DNA of 64,000 bases from Nonomuraea wenchangensis (GTDB lineage Bacteria > Actinomycetota > Actinomycetes > Streptosporangiales > Streptosporangiaceae): NCBI RefSeq assembly GCF_900111685.1, contig NZ_FOHX01000017.1, positions 1 through 64,000 of the forward strand, read 5' to 3'. Shown piece after piece: positions 39,980 to 48,479 of the stretch. The translations under genes were made by a program, and so were the position numbers. A model generated the notes under the pieces. It saw nothing but the letters and a program-made list of their open reading frames with translations. It was not told where the DNA came from and did not search any database. Positions within the stretch are counted from its first letter, which is position 1. Every line of letters starts with the position of its first letter.

Positions 39980-41875
39980 ATGGTGATCATCTACTCGGGC
40001 CGTTCCAGGCTCCGCGCGGCGGTCGCCGTGCTGGCGGCGGCGACGATCGCGATCCCCGGAGCGGTGCGGGCGGCGAGCGCCGACGCCGGCGTGCGCCTCG
40101 CCGCGGCGGGGGTCGAGGACGACGGCGCCGGCTGCGCGGTGCCCGGCCTCCCTGACGCGGGGTCCCTGCCCACCGTCTCCCGGCTTCCCGACCCGTTCAC
40201 GAAGCTCGACGGCACCCGCGTCACCGCCAGGTCCGACTGGCGCTGCCGCAGGCAGGAGATCAGGAAGCTGGCGGAGAAGTTCGTCTACGGCGAGAAGCCG
40301 CCGAAACCGTCCAGCGTGACCGGTACGGTCACCAGCAGCGGCATCACCGTCAACGTCTCCCACAACGGCAGGAGCGCATCCTTCTCCGCGGGCGTGCAGC
40401 TCCCGACCGGCGGCGGCTCCGGCCCGTTCCCCGCCGTCGTCGTCCTCGGCGGCCTCGGCGCCGACACCGCCACCATCCGCGCGGCCGGCGCGGCCGTCAT
40501 CAGCTACGACCCCCTCGCCGTCGGCAGGGAGGGCACGTCCCGCAGCAACAAGCAGGGCGCGTTCTACACCCTCTACGGCGCGACCAGCGGCACCGGCATC
40601 CTGGCCGCCTGGGCCTGGGGCGTGAGCCGGATCATCGACGTCATCGAGCAGTCCGGCGGCTCGATCCTGCGGGCCGACGCGACCGGCGTCACGGGCTGCT
40701 CCCGCTACGGCAAGGGCGCCTTCGTGACCGGCGCGTTCGACCAGCGCATCACGCTGACCATGCCCGTCGAGTCCGGCAGCGGCGGCGTCGCGGCCCTCCG
40801 CGCGATCCCCGGCGAGAGCGGCGCCCAGCCGCTGAGCAGCGCCTACTCAGAGCAGCCGTGGCTCGGCGACGCCTTCGGCTCCTTCACCGGCGGTCCGGCC
40901 CGGCTCCCGGTGGACACGCACGAGGTCGTCGGCATGATCGCGCCGCGCGGGCTGTTCATCATGGACAACCCGCACATCGACTGGCTGGCCGCCCGGTCCG
41001 CGAGCGTGGCCGCGCTGGGCGGCGCCGAGATCTACAAGGCGCTCGGCGCGGGCGGCAACCTCACGTACTGGTCCGACGTCCAGGACGGCACCCACTGCGC
41101 GACCCGGCCCGAGTGGCGGACGCCGATGCAGCAGTACATCCAGAAGTTCCTGCTGAACACGGGCGCTTCCACGGGCACGATGCGGATCGCCGCGAGCAAG
41201 AGCGGCAACCTGGCCGAGTGGCGTGACTGGACGACCCCGGCGCTCGGCGACCCCACCTCCGACACCTCGCCGCCGACGGCGCCGTCCGGCCTGGCCGCCT
41301 CGGCCACCACGTCCACGGGCACGACCCTGACCTGGACGGCCGCCACGGACGACACCGGCGTCACCGGTTACGACGTCCTGCGCGCGCCGGGCGCGAGCGG
41401 TAGCACGTTCGCGCAGGCCGGCACCTCGGCCACGACCTCGTTCAGCGACACCGGCCTGACGCCCGGCACCACCTACCGCTACCAGGTCAGGGCCAGGGAC
41501 GCGGCGGGCAACATCTCCCCGGTCTCGAACACGGCGCAGGTCACGACGCAGCCCGGCTCGGCCACCGGGGGCTGCACGGCCGTGCCGACCGTACAGACGC
41601 AGTGGGCGACCGGCTACGTCATCCAGCCCCTCACCATCACCAACACCGGCTCCTCGGCCATGACCGGCTGGACGGTCACCTTCACCCTGCCCGCCGGCCA
41701 CACCCTGACCGGCTCGTGGAACGGCGCCGTCACCGTCTCCGGCCAGACCGTCACGGTGCGGAACGCCGCCCACAACGGCGCCCTCGCGCCGGGGGCCGCC
41801 ACCGCCACTTTCGGCTTCCAGGCGACCCGGCCGAACGGCGACACCGCCTACCCCTCCGGTTACCGCTGCTCCTGA
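39980..41875 (+). CDS. Secreted CE15 glucuronoyl esterase with FN3 and CBM2 domains
   Basis: 631 aa with a signal peptide (LRAAVAVLAAATIAIPGAVRA). Residues ~45-410 are a CE15 domain: nucleophile S241 in GCSRYGKGA, E264 in PVESGSGG, H372 in DGTHCA. CE15 enzymes cleave ester links between lignin alcohols and 4-O-methyl-glucuronic acid of glucuronoxylan. Residues ~425-520 form a fibronectin type III domain (PPTAPSGLAASATTSTG, TYRYQVRARDAAGN) and ~530-631 a CBM2 (VQTQWATGYVIQPLTITNTG, GWTVTFTLPAGHTL). So it is an extracellular plant-cell-wall enzyme. Palindromes upstream suggest hemicellulose-responsive control. Confidence 0.92.
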   Translation: MVIIYSGRSRLRAAVAVLAAATIAIPGAVRAASADAGVRLAAAGVEDDGAGCAVPGLPDAGSLPTVSRLPDPFTKLDGTRVTARSDWRCRRQEIRKLAEKFVYGEKPPKPSSVTGTVTSSGITVNVSHNGRSASFSAGVQLPTGGGSGPFPAVVVLGGLGADTATIRAAGAAVISYDPLAVGREGTSRSNKQGAFYTLYGATSGTGILAAWAWGVSRIIDVIEQSGGSILRADATGVTGCSRYGKGAFVTGAFDQRITLTMPVESGSGGVAALRAIPGESGAQPLSSAYSEQPWLGDAFGSFTGGPARLPVDTHEVVGMIAPRGLFIMDNPHIDWLAARSASVAALGGAEIYKALGAGGNLTYWSDVQDGTHCATRPEWRTPMQQYIQKFLLNTGASTGTMRIAASKSGNLAEWRDWTTPALGDPTSDTSPPTAPSGLAASATTSTGTTLTWTAATDDTGVTGYDVLRAPGASGSTFAQAGTSATTSFSDTGLTPGTTYRYQVRARDAAGNISPVSNTAQVTTQPGSATGGCTAVPTVQTQWATGYVIQPLTITNTGSSAMTGWTVTFTLPAGHTLTGSWNGAVTVSGQTVTVRNAAHNGALAPGAATATFGFQATRPNGDTAYPSGYRCS

Positions 41876-41972
41876 CATTCGGCCCGCACGGGGACTCCGG
41901 ACCCTATATCGTTCCTGTTACGGCAGTGAAAAAAAGCCATTTATGGTGCTTTCGGAGGCGGAAGGTGGTTGC

Positions 41973-42377
41973 TTGAGCGAGGAGTTCCGGCTGACCGTCG
42001 AGGAGTTGGCCAAGGAGTACAACCGGCAGGCCACCCAGTTGCGCGAGGCGTACGGCAAGCTGTCCGAGCTGACGGCGACCGCCGAGTCCCGCGACCGGAT
42101 GGTGAGCGTCACCGTCGGGCCGCGCGGCCAGGTCCAGAACATCAAGCTCGACCCCCGGGTGTACCGCAAGCTCTCTCCCTCGCAGCTCGCCAGGGCCATC
42201 ATGGAGCAGATCGGCGCGGCCACCGGGCAGGTGGCCGGCCAGACCAAGGAGCTCATGGCGCCGTTCATGCCGCAGGGGATCCCTCTGGAGGACGTCTTCG
42301 GCGAGGGGGCGAGCATCGAGTCGTTCCTGCCCCAACCGGTCAGGCTGCCGCCGGAGGGGCAGGAAGACCGTGGCTAG
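41973..42377 (+). CDS. YbaB/EbfC-like protein of a toxin locus
   Basis: 134 aa from TTG 41973 with GAAGGTGG upstream; an ATG at 41943 lacks a ribosome site. EEFRLTVEELAKEYNRQ and VSVTVGPRGQVQNIKLDP followed by SPSQLARAIMEQIGAATGQ match the YbaB DNA-binding family variants encoded ahead of WXG100/polymorphic toxins in actinobacteria. Role in such loci is unknown; it may be a structural or chaperone-like partner. Stop overlaps the next GTG by 8 bases. Confidence 0.78.
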   Translation: MSEEFRLTVEELAKEYNRQATQLREAYGKLSELTATAESRDRMVSVTVGPRGQVQNIKLDPRVYRKLSPSQLARAIMEQIGAATGQVAGQTKELMAPFMPQGIPLEDVFGEGASIESFLPQPVRLPPEGQEDRG

Positions 42378-42753
42378 CCCGTCCCAGCAGGGCTACCGCG
42401 CCGTCTTCAGCGGCCTGCGGACCCGCTCGTCGAAGGCCGACGCCTCCCTCGACGCGCTCATCGAACTGCACGATCACTTGTCCGACGTCTTCTACCGCGA
42501 GGGCAACCCCCTGGGACGGGACCAGTACGGCGAGGAACTGGCCAAGAACCGGTTCAAGATCGAGGACGCGGTCTTCGGCGCCTTCCGCAACCACCTCGAC
42601 GAGTTGGAGTACCTCCGCGACGGACTGCGGGACAACGCGCGCAACTACGAGGACGCCGAGGGCTACGGGGAGACCGGCGACCTGAGCGGCCCGGACGCGC
42701 CGCGGTTCGGAGACCCGCCCGGCGACGACCCCTCGTACCCCGAGGGCTGGTGA
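42370..42753 (+). CDS. Small helical protein, WXG100/ESX-partner-like
   Basis: 127 aa from GTG. About the first 95 residues are helical (FSGLRTRSSKADASLDALIELHDHL, FKIEDAVFGAFRNHLDELEYLRDGL) and the tail is Pro/Gly/Asp-rich and disordered (PRFGDPPGDDPSYPEGW). Placed between the YbaB-like gene and the toxin, it fits the small secretion partner seen in type VII toxin operons, although the WXG motif itself is absent. Function inferred from context. Confidence 0.7.
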   Translation: MASPSQQGYRAVFSGLRTRSSKADASLDALIELHDHLSDVFYREGNPLGRDQYGEELAKNRFKIEDAVFGAFRNHLDELEYLRDGLRDNARNYEDAEGYGETGDLSGPDAPRFGDPPGDDPSYPEGW

Positions 42754-42759
42754 CCAACG

Positions 42760-44985
42760 TTGGGGTTCGACGGTTTCCTCGTGCCTGACTGGGCGAAGCC
42801 GTACGTCGGCTTCGCCGTCGGCACCGACTGGCCGGAAGGCGACGAGGACGGCTGCTTCCGGCTCGCCGACGCGTGCGCGTACACCGCCGGGGCCGTCATG
42901 GAAGAAGAGCTGTTACAGACCTTCGGCCGGCCGGGAGAGGACTGGGACGGCGACGCGCTCATGGAGCTCGTCGAGCGGGTCCAGTACGTGTTCGACCCGA
43001 CGCTGAAGGAGCTCATCGAGCAGCTCGTCTCGGCCGCCAAGTACTACAACAACCTCGGCGTCCAGGTGCAGTACACCAAACGGATGATCGAGGTCTCCGT
43101 CTGGTTCCTGATCGTCCAGATCGGTTGGCTGCTGGCCGCCTCGATGGGTCCCTGGGGAGCGATGTCGCTCGCCACGATCGGAGCCCGCGTCCAGCTCACC
43201 CGGCTGGCCATCGCCCAGCTCGCCAGGCGATTGCTGATCAACATCGGCCTGTTCGGCGGCCTCATGGCCGGCATGGACGTGGCGGTGCAGGCCAGTCAGT
43301 CGCGGCGCGACCACCTCGACTGGGAGCAGGTGCTCAAGTCGGGCGGCACGGGAGCCCTCCTCGGCACGTTCCTCACGGGTTTCACCGGGCTCCTGCCCGC
43401 CCGGTCGATGGCCGGCCTGATGCTCAGGTCGGGTTTCGCCAGCGCGGGCACGGACTTCACCGTGCAGCTCGCGAGCGGGCAGTTCGACCCGATCAGGTTC
43501 ATCAAGAGCTTCACCTCGGGCGTGGTGGGCGGCGCCGATGCCCACTGGGCGAGCTGGAGCCCGTACGCGTCCGCCAAGCCGGGCACCCGTCACGGGTCAC
43601 CCGCCGTCACCGACAATCCCCTCTGGAGCAGCCGCACCAAGAGCCACAGCTCCCCGCCCAGCACGGTCTCGCTGCCGATCACCGCTCACACCACGCTGAG
43701 CGGCTCCACTCCGCACGCCCTGCCGAATCAGACGCCGGGACCGTTCCGGATCCTCGACAACCCCGGCAGGTCGGGCGACGGTTACGTCCAGGGCGGCCTC
43801 TGGGGCAGGTACGGCGCCGCGGGCGTCCTCATCCGCAGCACCGACGGCCCGGGCCAGGCCCGCTACCTGCTCATGCAACAGAGCCAGAACGTCTCCAACG
43901 CCGGCAAGTGGCAGTTGCCCGGCGGCGCCCTGGACAGCCTCGAAACGCCGGTGAACGGCGCCGCCCGCGAGCTCGGCGAGGAGCTGGGCGTGGGCCAGAG
44001 CTACCTCGACCAGCTCCAGCTCAAGGGCGAGCACGCGGTGGAGGTCGGAAACAACGGCTGGAAGTACACCAACCTGGCCGCCGACGGGCCGATGTTCACG
44101 CCGAGGCTCGACACCTTCGAGGCCAGCGCCGCCCGGTGGTTCACCCTGCCGGAGATCGCCCAGATGGCGAACCACCAGGAGCTGCACCCCGCCCTGGCCA
44201 AGGCCCTGCCGGACATCCTGGACCTGTACCACGACACCCCCGCCACCCCGCCGCCCAAGGACCACTACGTGGCGACGGGGACGGAACGCCGGTTCAAGCC
44301 GCCGGTGGACTTCTCCACCTACTCGGGGCTGTCCACGGACGGGCCGAGCCCGCCGCTGCAGCAGACCATCCGCCGCACCGAGACGGGCCTCTACTACAGC
44401 GCGCCGGCCCCGCACATCCCCCTGGACGCGCCCTTCGGCGCCCGCCTCGTCCACCCATCGTTCGGTGAGACGGTCTGGCAGCCGGTGCTCAAGGACCTGT
44501 CGGGGAGCGAGCTGGACGTGGTCCGCCACTACGCCGGCAACGGCTACATCGAGATGAACGGCCGCCTGCGCGGCGGCGAGGACCCCCTCCTCTACCCGGA
44601 GGGACGCGTCGAGCGGAAGATCGAGCTGCTGAACGACGTGCTGCGCCGCCAGACCGTCCCGGAGACGATCGACGTGTACCGGGTGGTGCGCCTCACCAAC
44701 AAACTGTTCACGGTGCCCGTCCACGAGCTTCCCGGAACCGTGCAACGCGACCCCGGCTTCTTCTCGACGAACATCGGCACCGAGCCGATCTTCGGCGGGG
44801 ACGTCGTGCTGCACCTGCGGGTGCCGCCCGACACCCCGGCCCTGTACGTGAAGCCCATCAGCAATCTGCCCGAGAACGAGCTGCTGCTGGGCTCCGGCGT
44901 ATCGTGGTTCGCCGAGGACGTGCGGCGGGTGTACGGCAAGTGGCACGTCTACGGCTGGGTGCTGCCCGACGATGCCGGGCCCTGA
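42760..44985 (+). CDS. Polymorphic toxin with Nudix and ADP-ribosyltransferase domains
   Basis: 741 aa from TTG. N-terminal ~250 residues resemble the WXG100-like export region of CpnT-type toxins (DWPEGDEDGCFRLADACAYTAG, hydrophobic helices IEVSVWFLIVQIGWLLAASMG). Residues ~325-490 are a Nudix domain with a complete box at 388-411 (GGALDSLETPVNGAARELGE then ELG). Residues ~580-741 are an ADP-ribosyltransferase of the R-S-E class: R641 in VYRVVR, S669-T670 in FFSTN and E705-x-E707 in ENELLLGSG. The likely product modifies a target with ADP-ribose from NAD. Probably exported by a type VII system, with 45002-45373 as immunity. Confidence 0.85.
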   Translation: MGFDGFLVPDWAKPYVGFAVGTDWPEGDEDGCFRLADACAYTAGAVMEEELLQTFGRPGEDWDGDALMELVERVQYVFDPTLKELIEQLVSAAKYYNNLGVQVQYTKRMIEVSVWFLIVQIGWLLAASMGPWGAMSLATIGARVQLTRLAIAQLARRLLINIGLFGGLMAGMDVAVQASQSRRDHLDWEQVLKSGGTGALLGTFLTGFTGLLPARSMAGLMLRSGFASAGTDFTVQLASGQFDPIRFIKSFTSGVVGGADAHWASWSPYASAKPGTRHGSPAVTDNPLWSSRTKSHSSPPSTVSLPITAHTTLSGSTPHALPNQTPGPFRILDNPGRSGDGYVQGGLWGRYGAAGVLIRSTDGPGQARYLLMQQSQNVSNAGKWQLPGGALDSLETPVNGAARELGEELGVGQSYLDQLQLKGEHAVEVGNNGWKYTNLAADGPMFTPRLDTFEASAARWFTLPEIAQMANHQELHPALAKALPDILDLYHDTPATPPPKDHYVATGTERRFKPPVDFSTYSGLSTDGPSPPLQQTIRRTETGLYYSAPAPHIPLDAPFGARLVHPSFGETVWQPVLKDLSGSELDVVRHYAGNGYIEMNGRLRGGEDPLLYPEGRVERKIELLNDVLRRQTVPETIDVYRVVRLTNKLFTVPVHELPGTVQRDPGFFSTNIGTEPIFGGDVVLHLRVPPDTPALYVKPISNLPENELLLGSGVSWFAEDVRRVYGKWHVYGWVLPDDAGP

Positions 44986-45001
44986 CGAAGGAGGGTGAGC
45001 G

Positions 45002-45373
45002 ATGTCGTTGAAGGATGAGCCCGCGTTCCAGACGGTCCTGGCTCCCGACTCCTATCCGCGGACCACGGCCTCCCCGATCCGCTACATGCCGATTCTCAAG
45101 GACGACGTCGTCATCGGCTACCTGTGGGCCGCGACCACCGACGACGCCGCCCAGTACGTGCCACGGGAGCAGGCCGGCGACCCGGCCCTCGACGCCGCCG
45201 TGGCCTGGACGCGGCGGCTGCGCTGGGCGAAGGCCAACGGCGTCAGCCCGCTCGCGGCCCTGCGGCACTGGTCGGGCGAGCCCGAGGACGGGCGGGCGGG
45301 AAAGGTGCCGGTGGGCCGGCCCTTCGAGCTGCCGACCCTGGCCGCGCTGGAAGAGCTCGCCGCCGCCGGCTGA
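45002..45373 (+). CDS. Candidate immunity protein for the ADP-ribosyltransferase toxin
   Basis: 123 aa, ATG preceded by AAGGAGGGTGAGCG, 16 bases after the toxin stop. Soluble alpha/beta protein (IRYMPILKDDVVIGYLWAATTDDAAQYVPR, AVAWTRRLRWAKANG, GRPFELPTLAALEELAAAG). No recognised family. Position directly after a polymorphic toxin and tight spacing make an immunity role the simplest reading. Confidence 0.62.
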   Translation: MSLKDEPAFQTVLAPDSYPRTTASPIRYMPILKDDVVIGYLWAATTDDAAQYVPREQAGDPALDAAVAWTRRLRWAKANGVSPLAALRHWSGEPEDGRAGKVPVGRPFELPTLAALEELAAAG

Positions 45374-45408
45374 GGAATGCCAGAGCGTCTCCCGGTGATA
45401 GAGCATGC

Positions 45409-46083
45409 ATGACGACTATCGCTCTCATCGGCAGCGGACACATCGGCGGCACCGTCGCCCGGCTCGCCGTCGCGGCAGGCTACGACGTGGTGCTCAGCAA
45501 CTCACGCGGTCCCGAGACGTTGCGTGACCTCGTCGGGGAGCTCGGCCCGAAGGCGCGGGCGGCGACGGCGGCCGAGGCCGCGGCGGCCGGCGACCTGGTG
45601 GTGGTGAGCGTCCCGCTCAAGGCGTACCGCGAGGTGCCGGTGGAGCCGCTGGCCGGCAAGACCGTCCTCGACACCAACAACTACTACCCGGAGCGCGACG
45701 GGCGCTTCCCCGAGCTCGACGACGACTCGACCACGTCGAGCGAGCTGCTCCAGCGGCACCTGCCGGAGTCGCGGGTGGTCAAGGTCTTCAACAACATCTT
45801 CTTCCGGCACCTCGCGACGCTGGCCCGGCCCGCCGGCGCCGCCGACCGCAGCGCCCTGGCGATCGCCGGCGACGACGCGGCGGCCAAGGCGGAGGTGGCC
45901 GCGTTCCTCGACGCGATCGGCTACGACGCCGTGGACGCGGGCGCCCTGGCGGAGGGCCGGCGGTTCCAGCCGGGCACCCCCGTCTACGCCGATCCGTACG
46001 CCGGTGACGCCGCGAACTTCTGGGAGTCGCCGGGCGTGCCGGCCTCCGCCGAGACCATCCGGTCCGGCCTCGCCGCGGGCTGA
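45409..46083 (+). CDS. NADPH-dependent F420 reductase-like oxidoreductase
   Basis: 224 aa from ATG 45409. N-terminal NADP-binding site IALIGSGHIGGTVARLA, then SNSRGPETLRDLV and VVSVPLKAY, match the F420-dependent NADP oxidoreductase/NAD(P)-binding family. The VFNNIFFRHL and AGDDAAAKAEVAAFLDAIG parts are also typical. Its physiological substrate cannot be read from sequence. No clear link with the toxin locus. Confidence 0.83.
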   Translation: MTTIALIGSGHIGGTVARLAVAAGYDVVLSNSRGPETLRDLVGELGPKARAATAAEAAAAGDLVVVSVPLKAYREVPVEPLAGKTVLDTNNYYPERDGRFPELDDDSTTSSELLQRHLPESRVVKVFNNIFFRHLATLARPAGAADRSALAIAGDDAAAKAEVAAFLDAIGYDAVDAGALAEGRRFQPGTPVYADPYAGDAANFWESPGVPASAETIRSGLAAG

Positions 46084-46115
46084 GGCTCCGCCCCCGCGTC
46101 CCGTACGATGGCGCG

Positions 46116-46649
46116 ATGACCACTCAGGTGATCGTTCTCAACGGCGGCTCCAGCTCGGGCAAGACCACGATCGCGCGGTCTCTTCAGGCGGTCCTGCCGG
46201 ACCCGTGGCTCGCCTTCTCGGTCGACACCATGGTCGAGGCGCTGCCTCCCTCTCTGCGGGAGTCCGACGCGGGCGTCGCCTACGCCTCCGACGGCAGCGT
46301 GGTCGTCGGACCGGAGTTCAAGATCCTGGACGGCGCGTGGACGGCGGGCATCGCCGCGATGGCCCGCGCGGGGGCCCGGGTCGTCGTGGACGACGTGTTC
46401 ATCGGCGGCCCGGACTCCCAGCAGCGATGGCGGCAGGCCCTCGCCGGGCTGAGCGTGCTGTGGGTCGGCGTGCGGTGCGACGCCGACGTCGCCGCGGCCC
46501 GCGAGGCGGCGCGCGGCGACCGCCCCGCCGGCATGGCCGCGTCCCAGGCGACGGCCGTCCACCAGGGCATCTCGTACGACGTGGAGCTCGACACCACCCG
46601 TACGGACCCGCTCGACTGCGCCCGCGCCGTCGCCGCCCACGTCAAGTGA
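46116..46649 (+). CDS. Chloramphenicol O-phosphotransferase homologue
   Basis: 177 aa, close in length and pattern to the Streptomyces venezuelae enzyme as I remember it. P-loop LNGGSSSGKTT (K16), catalytic-position D37 in LAFSVDT, then GPEFKILDGAWTAGIAAMARAGARVVVDDVF and WVGVRCDADVAAAREAARGDR. The family phosphorylates the primary hydroxyl of chloramphenicol. TACGAT lies seven bases before ATG 46116, so the message is probably leaderless. It could be an intrinsic resistance gene or a related small-molecule kinase. Confidence 0.86.
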   Translation: MTTQVIVLNGGSSSGKTTIARSLQAVLPDPWLAFSVDTMVEALPPSLRESDAGVAYASDGSVVVGPEFKILDGAWTAGIAAMARAGARVVVDDVFIGGPDSQQRWRQALAGLSVLWVGVRCDADVAAAREAARGDRPAGMAASQATAVHQGISYDVELDTTRTDPLDCARAVAAHVK

Positions 46650-46664
46650 CTTTTCGCTGGACGC

Positions 46665-47042
46665 TCAGAGCTGCTGGGTGAGGTTGATGAGGTTGCCATC
46701 CGGGTCGGTGACGTGGGCGACCCGGTGGCCCCACGGCATGTCGTTGGCCGGGCCACGCACCTTCCCGCCGGCCGCCTCCACCCGCGGCAGCAGCTCGTCC
46801 ACGTCGGGGACGAACACGGCCACGATGACCCGGCCCGGCGGGACCTCGACCCCGGGCCCATAGGCGACCAGCCCCAGGCCGGCGTCGCCGATCCGGAGCT
46901 CCACGGAGAACGGCCCGTCGTCGCCCGGCACGCGCATGCGCTCCTCCGCGCCGAACACCTCGACGTAGAAGGACCTCGACCGCTCGATGTCGGCGGTGCA
47001 GAAGATGGGCTGGATGGCGTACGTGCTCGACTGAGTGCTCAT
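46665..47042 (-). CDS. VOC-family (glyoxalase-like) protein
   Basis: 125 aa: IQPIFCTADIERSRSFYVEVFGAE, VIVAVFVPDVDELLPRVEAAGGKV, AHVTDPDGNLINLTQQL. ATG with AAGGAGTT upstream. Resembles small VOC proteins such as bleomycin-resistance-like or PhnB-like proteins, but the metal ligands are not complete enough to call a reaction. Its 3' end is 16 bases from the convergent phosphotransferase stop. Confidence 0.85.
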   Translation of the reverse strand: MSTQSSTYAIQPIFCTADIERSRSFYVEVFGAEERMRVPGDDGPFSVELRIGDAGLGLVAYGPGVEVPPGRVIVAVFVPDVDELLPRVEAAGGKVRGPANDMPWGHRVAHVTDPDGNLINLTQQL

Positions 47043-47101
47043 AACTCCTTAGACCGTTTTCCGGCCCGAAAATCATCGCTCCGCCGGCCGAAAATGGGCT
47101 C

Positions 47102-47240
47102 TCAGCGTTCGTAGAGGTACCACGCCGTCGGCGTCAGCTCGCAGCGGTACCCCCCCGTACTCGGTGGGCGGGAAGGTGCTGATCAGCGTCGCCGCCTGGG
47201 CGGGGGCGGCGAGCAGGCTCAACGGCAGGTCGATGCCGCA
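47102..47240 (-). pseudogene. Remnant of a small secreted-protein gene
   Basis: On the minus strand one frame reads LPLSLLAAPAQAATLISTFPPTEYGG and another continues GYRCELTPTAWYLYER to a stop at 47102. They join only if a base is gained or lost in the run of seven C at 47150-47156. The first part looks like the end of a signal peptide, but no start codon with a proper signal-peptide N-terminus is upstream. I read it as a broken end of a small exported protein. Confidence 0.4.
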
Positions 47241-47293
47241 CCGCCGACGGTAGGTCCGGCAGCGGACAACTCCCTGGATCTCCCGAACCTGGG

Positions 47294-47800
47294 TTGCAAA
47301 CTTCGACCACGGCGGACGAACGGGCAGCGGCCCGGGAGCTCGGGATGTTCCTCCGTTCCCGGCGCGCGAGGACCACCCCGCAGGACCTCGGGCTGGAGCC
47401 CGGCCCGAGGCGGAAGGTCGAGGGACTGCGGCGCGAGGAGGTCGCGGCCCTCGCCGGGCTGAGCACCGACTACTACCAGCGCCTGGAACAGGGCAGGAAC
47501 GTACGCCCCTCCGACGCGGCGCTCAGCTCGATCGCCGACGTGCTCGACCTGGACGAGGTGGAACGACGTCACCTGACGAGACTGGCGCAGCTGACCCGCG
47601 GCCCGCGACCGCCGGCCGGCCACGCGGCGGACCGGGTGCCGAGGAACGCGAGGCTGCTGCTGGCGGCGATCGACCTGGAATTGTCTGACCCGGCCCATTC
47701 CATCTCCTTGACGGGGACGGGCGCGTCCTGGACGACATCTACCGGCGGGAGTTCTGGCCGCGCAGGTAGCACCGGCCCAGGACCCCGTACCAGATCATGA
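47294..47800 (+). pseudogene. Truncated XRE-family regulator (MmyB-type), C-terminal domain lost
   Basis: Residues ~10-85 are a clear XRE helix-turn-helix (ELGMFLRSRRARTTPQDLG, LRREEVAALAGLSTDYYQRLEQGRN, LSSIADVLDLDEVERRHLTRLAQL). Complete MmyB-like regulators are about 270-290 aa with a ligand domain. Here sequence homology stops near residue 125 and low-complexity Ser/Thr/Gly follows to the stop, running into the opposite gene. The start is TTG. A deletion of the C-terminal domain is likely. Confidence 0.65.
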
Positions 47801-48416
47801 TCGGCAGGTGGAGTGCGTACCCGAGCTGTTCCAGCGCCACCGTCGGCCCGTCGGTCCCGGTCGTCCACGGAAGCACGACCGCCGCCGCACCCGACACCGC
47901 GGCGAGCGCACCGGCGACGCGGAGCCGGGCCGGCATCGGGACGCCGGCCGCCGCCGCGACGGTGGCGGCGACCCACAGCAGCCCGGCCAGGTTGACCGCC
48001 CATTTGGCGGTGAGCAGCACCGCCCAGGCCACGGTGGCGACCGCCGGGGCGGCGGGACGGGCAGCCAACTGGGTCAGCGCCAGGTTCCCCGCGTCATGGA
48101 GCAGACCTGCCAGCCCGGCGGCGGCCAGCAGTCCGCCGGCCGGCGTCGTCAGGTGCGGTCCGGGCGCCTGGGCGGGACGAGCGGCCATCACGAGCCCGGC
48201 CGCCGTCAGTGCCAGCCAGCCCAGTACGTCGAGGGCCAGCTCGGTCAGGTGCAGCCCGGGCTGCTCGCGCACCGCGGCCAGCGCGGCTACGGGATCGGCC
48301 GAATTCAGGGTCAACCCCGATGGCACCACGATGGCCGCACCGGCGACCATGGCCACCAACGAGGTCAACAGCAGGACACCGGTGAGCCGGTTCGTCCGAG
48401 GGTTCGCGTCGGTCAT
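47739..48416 (-). CDS. Membrane protein under probable MerR control
   Basis: 225 aa with 6-7 hydrophobic segments (LLLTSLVAMVAGAAIVV, WLALTAAGLVMAA, WAVLLTAKWAVNLAGLLWVAATVAAAAG). ATG 48416 has no Shine-Dalgarno and the promoter described at 48425-48456 puts the transcript start almost on it. Family not recognised; topology resembles small DUF4386-like proteins. Overlaps the truncated XRE frame by 62 bases at its 3' end. Confidence 0.75.
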   Translation of the reverse strand: MTDANPRTNRLTGVLLLTSLVAMVAGAAIVVPSGLTLNSADPVAALAAVREQPGLHLTELALDVLGWLALTAAGLVMAARPAQAPGPHLTTPAGGLLAAAGLAGLLHDAGNLALTQLAARPAAPAVATVAWAVLLTAKWAVNLAGLLWVAATVAAAAGVPMPARLRVAGALAAVSGAAAVVLPWTTGTDGPTVALEQLGYALHLPIMIWYGVLGRCYLRGQNSRR

Positions 48417-48424
48417 GGACGGTG

Positions 48425-48456
48425 ACGGTAGGACCTTGCCGCAGGGACAAAGTCAA
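48425..48456 (-). promoter_or_regulatory. MerR-type promoter with dyad between -35 and -10
   Basis: On the minus strand: TTGACT at 48456-48451, a 20-base spacer, then TACCGT at 48430-48425. The spacer and adjoining bases form a 23-bp imperfect palindrome at 48432-48454 with arms GACTTTGTC and GGCAAGGTC. A long spacer with an internal dyad is the hallmark of MerR-activated promoters, and the merR-like gene is adjacent at 48480. Transcription should start near 48418, two bases from the ATG, giving a leaderless mRNA. Confidence 0.65.
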
Positions 48457-48479
48457 CCTGCCGCGGGAAGGAGCGAGGG

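Noticed and set aside
42370..42753. Classical WXG100 protein call for the 127-aa protein
   Set aside because: Helical and in the right place, but no WXG motif; called only as partner-like.
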